From Bradysia coprophila (lineage: Eukaryota; Arthropoda; Insecta; Diptera; Sciaridae), in the NCBI RefSeq assembly GCF_014529535.1, contig NW_023503329.1, forward strand, positions 186,001 through 250,000: a stretch of 64,000 nt of DNA. The letters are read 5' to 3'. A model generated the notes under the pieces. That model saw only the letters and a list, made by a program, of their open reading frames with translations, was not told the DNA's origin and did not search any database. Shown piece after piece: positions 57,256-64,000 of the stretch. Position 1 is the first letter of the stretch. Each line of letters begins with the position of its first letter. Position numbers and translations under genes: made by a program.

Positions 57256-59200
57256 TGGTCCTATCTGAACAAGATTCATTTGTTGACTGTGACTATGTTT
57301 TATATTCTACTTCTCATTTTTTTGGGAATGTAGCTTTCTTTGACACTCGATTTTCCATCAGTAGATGGATCTGTAGGAACCGAATAAAAGTTTTATTTTT
57401 ATAGAAATGTATGAGAATGTTTTAGCAAAAATGTCCTACGCAGGACAATAGGACAAGTAGGACGAATTTTCAAAATGTAGGACAAAGTAGGAAAGTAGGA
57501 CACTGTGGGAGCGCTGGAGTCAACAAGGGAAAGTCAACCTAATTCTGTTTCATAAATGTCACGTGACGTAACTTTGGACTCTAAGCAGGTGTATTTTTCT
57601 AGTTTCAGGTCATGTTCAGGAGTTCTCGATAAAATTACCTGAACCTGACCTGTCTTGACCAGAGTCTAATTTTTGTTCAAACGTAGTCGGGAAATACACT
57701 CGGGAAATAATTTGATATTTCGTATCACAATAAGTAGACGTACCTCAGGCTGAAGCCATCGGACACTTTTACTCAATTGGATACGAAAAGTTATGTACCA
57801 TTCCTGCCCCTTAGGTTCATAATTCGATCGAAAAAATTTACACAATCTCAACTGATGTTTTGTTACATTCTGTGATCTGATCTGTTGGAAATTATAGTTT
57901 CTGTTACTATAAGCCAGTGGACAAGATGAGATGCCACCATCAGTAGATGTCAAGTGCCTGAACGACTTCTTATCGAAAACAGGGAAATTTCTCTAATAGT
58001 AATCTCAGGGAGTAGGGAACAAAGGATCTTTGATCTGGGTTCCTGCTTCTCAATGGAAGAAGCCTCACAAAACGCTGATCTGTCCAATAACTAAGCCAGT
58101 GGGATCAACAATCCGAACGGAGTACAGCTCAATTCATCAAAATGTTTAGATTTTTAGTGCTTCGTATTCTTCCAAAAGCTTACTTAAAGTGTTCCATCAG
58201 CAGACGAAATCGCATTGTTATTATTGTGTGAATATAGCTATTGCATTCATCAACCGATATCTTAGTGGAGCACATACAGAAAAACTTCCATTAATCAAAA
58301 ATTTCTTTAACTGGAAGCGCATTTGTTGTCATCTTGCTGAAGATATACTCAAGTTTTCTGTGTGTATTTATGTGTGGAGTTGATTTACCTTCCGTTTTTC
58401 TAATGTTTTTCTATTCCAATCCCAAAGTTGTTACTGAACAGCGTTGAAGTGTTAGATGTTGTGTGGATGTGTTGTAGGTATGGTTGGTTGGTTGTTGTTT
58501 TTTTTAAACAAATATTTGCTTCGTTAAAATATTTTTCTGTTCTGCCAAAAATACCTCCGTTCAAATTTTTTGTGCTTTCTGAAATGGCGCAAACATGGTG
58601 TGTGGTGATAAATTTATTTTAAGTATTCACAAAACACATTTCTATGAAACCAATTTTATTTATTAATTTTTTTTTTCCTTTCCCATTTCCCTACACAAAA
58701 TGAACACCGAAACATTTCAGCCAACCCTTTCGTTTCATTTTGGCGAAAGAAAGAAATGTTTTTTTTTTTGCAAATATAAATGGTGTGTGCTTCTATACCA
58801 CCAGTTTTTTTTTTCATCTCTCTCTATTTTCCTTTTCTTTTCCTAAAACTAATGCCATTTTTTGTGGATACAACAAAGAATACTTTTTATTATTTTCGTT
58901 ATGTGGATGCCTTACGGTTGAACATTTTTTTTATTCTGTTTGTTTGTGTACTCCGTAAAATAAATTTCTGCCGAAGTCAATACATAATATATACAATAAG
59001 ACCTAGCCTTGGGAAATTATATGCGATTTGAAGTCTAAAAAGTGGGAAAATACAAATAGATGTGCTCATGAGAGATGCAGATTTATGGAAAAATTGTAGA
59101 TTTTAGCGCAATATGAGACTGTAACAGAGGCTTCGTTCGTAAGTTACATACGTCGTACCCATTTCTGTTAATTTTTGGTCATTAAAAAATCTTTATTGAC
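57256..59200. other. spacer without a recognised gene
   Basis: A+T-rich with poly-T runs (58500-58950) and a short GGACAA-type repetition near 57440-57500. No gene is supported. Confidence 0.3.
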
Positions 59201-60372
59201 TAGGGTGGGTCGTATTTTCATTTTGTTTTTATTTTAAAAGGCCTGGCCCCAGGCTGTACTTAGAAATGACCAAGGAATCCGAAACAGCAAAAAAAAAATT
59301 TCAAAAATTAATTTTTCCCTTGACTCTAGGCTGATTTTGATTTTCGGGGTAGTAGCATGAAATTGCACATATTGTTGACTGATATCTCGGGCTATTGGTA
59401 TTATTGGCATTTCTGATAACTGTAGTTAATAGCTGAGGAGTCCAGCTATGAAATACCATAACAACGTTGTTGACCTTCGCCTTCACTCGGGCAGAGTAAC
59501 TCTGTCAGTGTTCACAACTAAGACTTTTCGACCAAAAATTTCAATTTTATTTGCAAATAAAATCGACAAATCATACCAAAATATGTCGTGTAAGGTATGT
59601 CTGAACAGGTAATCTCATAGAGAATCCATTCCAGAAAAGTTTGTTGAAAACGAGTTTAAAAAACTCACAGGAGCTCTGTTTTTGAAGCCCAATGTTGGCA
59701 ATTTTTTGTTAGAATAAAAAAAGTCAAATGGAAAAAATGCAAATTAAAAGGTTCTAAACTGGAGAAATTGATAGTTTTATACCTATTCACCCTAAATAAC
59801 ACTTTTCTGAACAAATAAACGTAAATTCGTCGATTTTTGTTTATTTGACTTTTTCACTACTAACAAAAAATTGCCAACTTTGTGCTTCAAAAACAGAGCT
59901 CCTGTGAGTTTTTTAAACTCGTTATCATCAAACTTCTCTGCAATGGATTCTCTACGAAACTACCTATTCAGACATACCTCACACGACATATTATGTCATG
60001 ATTTGCTGATTTTATTTGCAAATAAAGTTGAAATTTTTGGTCGAAAAGTCTTAGTTGTGAACACTGACAGAGTTACTCTGCCCGAGTGAAGGCGAAGGTC
60101 AACAACGTTGTTATGGTATTTCATAGCTGGACTCCTCAGCTATTAACTACAGTTATCAGAAATGCCTTCTAATATTAATAGCCCGAGATATCAGTCAACA
60201 ATATGTGCAATTTCATGCTACTACCCCGAAAATCAAAATCAGCCTAGAGGCAAGGGAAAAATTAATTTTTGAAATTCTTTTTTTGCTGTTTCGGATTCCT
60301 TGGTCAATTCTAAGTACAGCCTGGGGCCAGGCCTTTTAAAATAAAAACAAAATGAAAATACGACCCACCCTA
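59201..60372. mobile_element. 1.17-kb palindromic hAT-like element
   Basis: The two halves (about 59201-59760 and 59810-60372) are near-perfect inverted copies for well over 500 bases. The ends are TAGGGTGGGTCGTATTTTCA and its complement. The flanks carry an exact 8-bp duplication TTATTGAC (59193-59200, 60373-60380), as hAT elements make. There is no open frame of note. A transcript across it would fold into a very long hairpin. Confidence 0.85.
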
Positions 60373-60380
60373 TTATTGAC

Positions 60381-60694
60381 AGTAAAACACCGTAAAGTCA
60401 CTTTTACGTGTGTTTAATGACCTCGGTTTCGCCTCGGAGCGCCCAATTCGCTTGAAAACTGGACTTTTTATCGAATGACTAGCTGTTAACGCTTCAGGTT
60501 GGACAAAATAATTATTTGTTAACTATGGCGACAAAATAGGACATTCCAACAAGATTTAAAAGGTTTGCTCCAGTATGAATATTCTAAGCATCACTTAGGT
60601 TAGGACAACGTTTCTCATGCTTTTAAATGAGAAAATTGATTCTAATCATACCGTTTCTTGTTAAACAAAGTCACTCTTCATGTAGTATCCACTT
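60381..60694. other. spacer between two hAT-type insertions
   Basis: About 310 bases with no recognised feature apart from the ATCCACTT duplication at its right edge. Confidence 0.4.
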
Positions 60695-61636
60695 TAGGGA
60701 ATGTAACCGGGAAATTAAAAACCGGGAAAAACCGGTTAACCGGTTTACCATTTCCCGGGATTTTTTTTTCATTTACCGGTTAACCGACCTTCAAAAATTG
60801 AATGATTTTTACATTTTTCCTTTGCAATAATATTTACCTTGAATTGAATCATTCTTCTAGTTGCATTACAGCATTACATCTGATTTGAACTCGTTGTGAA
60901 CATTTTCATCACATTTTCATCGTAAATTGCACCTCAAGATCAGCCCTAGACTGAGAAAAAAGGATCAGTTTATTTTGCGTTGCTGAGCTGGACAATCATG
61001 CTGTAATTTCTATTGTAATTGAATTTTCACCACAGTCCAAACAAAAGAAAATGCAGCATAATTGTCGATCTGAGCAACGCAAAATGTGTCATTTGTACTT
61101 AGCCTTAAGTTTGCAACTCTGAAATTGACGTTCTTTAGAAAGTCTACAGAATTCGAAGTTTAGAAGATCGTGTTACTACATCTTTAAGAAACCAATTGAA
61201 GCAACGTCCGTCAAAAATTCATGAAAACAGTTCAATAAGGAGCTTACCTTTCATTTATTTCCTTTCTCAGCATCTCGCTCAGCATAGTAAAAAATTCAAT
61301 CTTTACGCTGTCCAACAGAAATTTTGAAACTAGTTCACACGATCGATTTCCGATATTTCTGTTGAAATATGTAGATATGAAATTCTTTATCATCCTGAAA
61401 GATGCAAATAAAGGAACGGTAAACTCATTTCTGAAGGGCTTCGCGAGCACAATAAGCCACTTAGTAGGGTTAGGATAAAAGCATTTGTCATCGGTGCAAA
61501 TTACAAACTCCCAACTCATCCAAAAAAATGTCTAAACGAGTACAGAATGTACTATTCATTTCCCGGGAAATTTTTTCTCATTTACCGTTTTTCCCGTTTC
61601 CCGGTTTTTCAAAATCGACGGTAAATGCATTCCCTA
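60695..61636 (-). mobile_element. hAT-type element, copy 2
   Basis: 942-bp near-identical copy of 41862-42816, with TAGGGAATG...CATTCCCTA ends and perfect 8-bp duplications ATCCACTT (60687-60694, 61637-61644). It differs from copy 1 by a few substitutions and a short deletion near the right end. Confidence 0.85.
61025..61519 (-). CDS. small spliced ORF carried by hAT copy 2
   Basis: Counterpart of the frame in copy 1. The ATG at 61519 opens 91 codons, with three substitutions relative to copy 1. The same AG|GTAAGC donor is near 61249 and the GTCAATTTCAG acceptor near 61122 is retained, leading to a similar second exon. Retention of both splice sites and the frame is compatible with function or merely with recent common origin. 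Confidence 0.4.
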
Positions 61637-61644
61637 ATCCACTT

Positions 61645-63349
61645 CAAAAAGGTGCTCCGCAATAAACATTAAAACGAACGGTGCAGGTGAATATGATGAT
61701 GTTCAAAATTAGTTATTTGCATGTTACAACATGCGTCGAATTCGTATATTTTCCAGCTGTAAATAGATAATTTCATTCCAACTCTTGCGTTCTTGTGCCA
61801 GGACTTAAAATCGGGACGTAATCTCATTCGAGCACACCTTACGACACGACACACAACTTCATTTAAAGTTCTTCAAAGTTCTTTACATAACTGTGTAACT
61901 CATATCCGGAAACGAAACGTAACATCTCGTTCTCTAGTTATGTAAACCACACGATGGGTAGTGTCACACATCTAGTGCCTAAAGCGGCATTCATCACTCG
62001 GAGGCATAAATAACTATTTCTTGCACGAATTTTCAATTTGTCACATTGATTTATAGTAGATTACTCAAATATTTGAGAAATGATGGAACATGGATACGAG
62101 AGAAATTGCATTACTGAGTCCTTGAGACTGAACACACTTACCCGAGTATATGCATTTCCCATCATAATGCCATATAATGCCTATATACGGTATTTCACTC
62201 AACAAAGCGAAAAAGCGAAACAAATTTTGACAGCATGAAATAATGTCCCATTAATCTCCCTAGGGAAACAGAGCGTTGGGTAATAACAGATTGCTATATC
62301 ATCGAAGATATCCTTATTACTTCACTGATATAGTAATCTACTATATTGAACGAAGTGTGCGTCTAGAGAGATAAATCATACGTTACAGCACTGCGTTTTG
62401 CCAAATTTAACTTTTTTGTTTTGCTGCTTTTTGAGTACGTTCCTGTGGCATTAGATTCGCCTTCGGCTCAAATTTCAAGCTTCAATATACTATTCTGAAT
62501 CCCATGATATGGACATAGAACCCCCCATCCTACAAAAGAAGAACCGAAATGCTTTTCGATTAATCAGAGAAATATGACTGAAATGTACAGACCATAGACG
62601 CGTATAAACAAATAGAGCTAGTCTGGTAATTACGCAGAATGTTGATGCAAACACCGCCCGAATTTTCATCAGTCTAATTATGTGTTTAGTATATAATGGG
62701 TAGCGTTGGCTGGCACATTTTTCTTCAGATATCAGTTTTGTTAATGGTAAAAAAGCACTCCACCAACTTTTCTCCGTTTCTCCATAGTTTGAGGCAAGCT
62801 AATTTAGGAAGAAAAAAGTCTTTTCCGACAAGACACATAATTTTCTTCACATTATTTTAGCAACGAAAAAGCCAGATATGAAACTCCGTTCGATTACTTT
62901 GTATCATGCGAGACTGCCTCAAAACACATTCTCCTCTCGCATCTTTCGTTTTGATGGAAATTATTAATTAATAATAAAACCATGTTTTTACTACATGCCG
63001 TGACACATTTTATGAATTTTGTTAATGCCTTACCATAACCATAATGTGTTCTGTTATATTATAATGTTTTGCTCGCTCGCAGGATGTGAATGAGCACAAA
63101 ACCTCAATCAAAATATTTACACTAGTTTTTTTTTCTCTTCTGTTAGGTGACTATAAATCAAAGAGTTAAAGTTTTGATCGCAGGAAAGAGAAAATTTCCT
63201 TTATACATTTTCCGAAAAATTTTCCCTTTTAAAATTGGTACGGTATTGTTACACAGACGTGGCATGGAAATGTTTTCGGGAAATATAAGAAAGTTTCTGC
63301 TACTTTTGTTGAGTATAAGGTAAGTGAGGTGGTAGCCGGCCGTTTAAGG
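61645..63349. other. spacer without a recognised gene
   Basis: A+T-rich, with no supported feature. Confidence 0.3.
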
Positions 63350-63697
63350 AATTTTTCCATTTTGGTTATCAATATCTTCGGAATATTTCGATGGAACTAA
63401 GTTTTTCTTACGTCAGAATTTTATTTGATCTGTTCCCATTTCGTTGAACATCAGAAATATTGAAAAAAAAAAATTGGAAAAGTGTTTTTGTGACAGTAGC
63501 TGACCAGAAAAAAACGAGTGAATTTTTCCATTTTGGTTATCAATATCTTCGGAATATTTCGATGGAACTAAGTTTTTCTTACGTCAGAATTTTATTTGAT
63601 CTGTTCCCATTTCGTTGAACATCAGAAATATTGAAAAAAAAAAAAAAAAATGGAAAAGTGTTTTTGTGACAGTAGCTGACCAGAAAAAAACGAGTGT
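63350..63697 (+). repeat. two tandem 171-bp units
   Basis: The unit starting near 63350 (ATTTTTCCATTTTGGTTATC...) repeats almost exactly at 63522, an offset of 171 bases. The only differences are in the poly-A tract length and the first bases. A partial third unit (GACAGTAGCTGACC-like) follows to about 63740. Confidence 0.8.
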
Positions 63698-63740
63698 TTT
63701 TATAGCTGACCAATTTTGTTACAGTAGCTGACCACTACAA

Positions 63741-64000
63741 AATTTAAAATTTTATTAAATATTTCGCATTAATTTCACATTATTCGACACAAAGGTCAAG
63801 TTGTCAGATGAAGAAAAATGTTCGGAATATTTTGAATGCAATCCTTGACCACGATGTAATTAATCAAATAACACCTTTTAAACAGTCTTGATTGTTACTA
63901 TTATAAATTGTCGAACCTTTTACTACCTCAAAACATTAAAAGTAGGTCAATAAAATATGTAATTGGCCAGGTACTCCTGCGCGTTCAGCTACTACATCAC
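63741..64000. other. window end
   Basis: A+T-rich, with no feature seen. Confidence 0.3.

Noticed and set aside
57666..57953. 95-codon minus-strand frame
   Set aside because: No domain, weak context, and no splice sites or poly(A) signal.

Overview
This window looks like nuclear DNA of an insect, most likely a dipteran. The reasons are strong A+T richness, GT-AG introns mostly of 55-80 bases, AATAAA poly(A) signals close to stop codons, a nuclear tRNA-Leu gene and a dense load of class I and class II transposable elements. The species cannot be fixed from sequence alone. Genes are few and short; most of the 64 kb is mobile DNA, foldback structures and A+T-rich spacer.

Host genes, left to right: (1) 1568-3320, minus strand, six exons, a 470-aa major facilitator transporter of the MFSD10 / tetracycline-resistance-like type. 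(2) 18270-19596, plus strand, a gene for a basic, apparently nuclear protein that I do not recognise; its reading frame is disturbed twice. (3) 20356-20437, minus strand, tRNA-Leu(AAG). (4) 23569-26127, minus strand, seven exons, a 630-aa secreted FAD-linked sugar-lactone oxidase of the L-gulonolactone oxidase-like family with a plant-type Cys-rich tail and one GC-AG intron. (5) 34474-36235, minus strand, three exons, a 545-aa asteroid-like protein of the FEN1/XPG nuclease superfamily. Weaker coding traces lie at 29717-29927, 32002-32542, 33663-34093 and 50823-51188.

Mobile elements dominate. 38610-41539 is a Chapaev-like (CMC-type) DNA transposon with long inverted repeats beginning CACGGTG and a 4-bp TAAC duplication. 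It sits inside a copy of a small MITE that also occurs at 19683-19814 and 57090-57255. 44793-49397 is a structurally complete Ty1/copia retrotransposon (1329-aa polyprotein, 180-bp LTRs identical by eye, 5-bp duplication). 41862-42816 and 60695-61636 are two near-identical hAT-type elements with perfect 8-bp duplications and a shared, apparently spliced reading frame. 59201-60372 is a 1.17-kb near-perfect palindrome with an 8-bp duplication. 20850-22506 and 52858-53692 are foldback elements, the first with a head-to-head minisatellite core. Many smaller hairpin MITEs, a tRNA-derived SINE and several tandem arrays fill the remaining space.

The host genes show no operon-like or pathway relationship to each other. 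The coherent story of the window is nested and recent transposition. The most unusual host gene is the plant-type gulonolactone oxidase-like gene, because most studied insects lack a recognisable L-gulonolactone oxidase.
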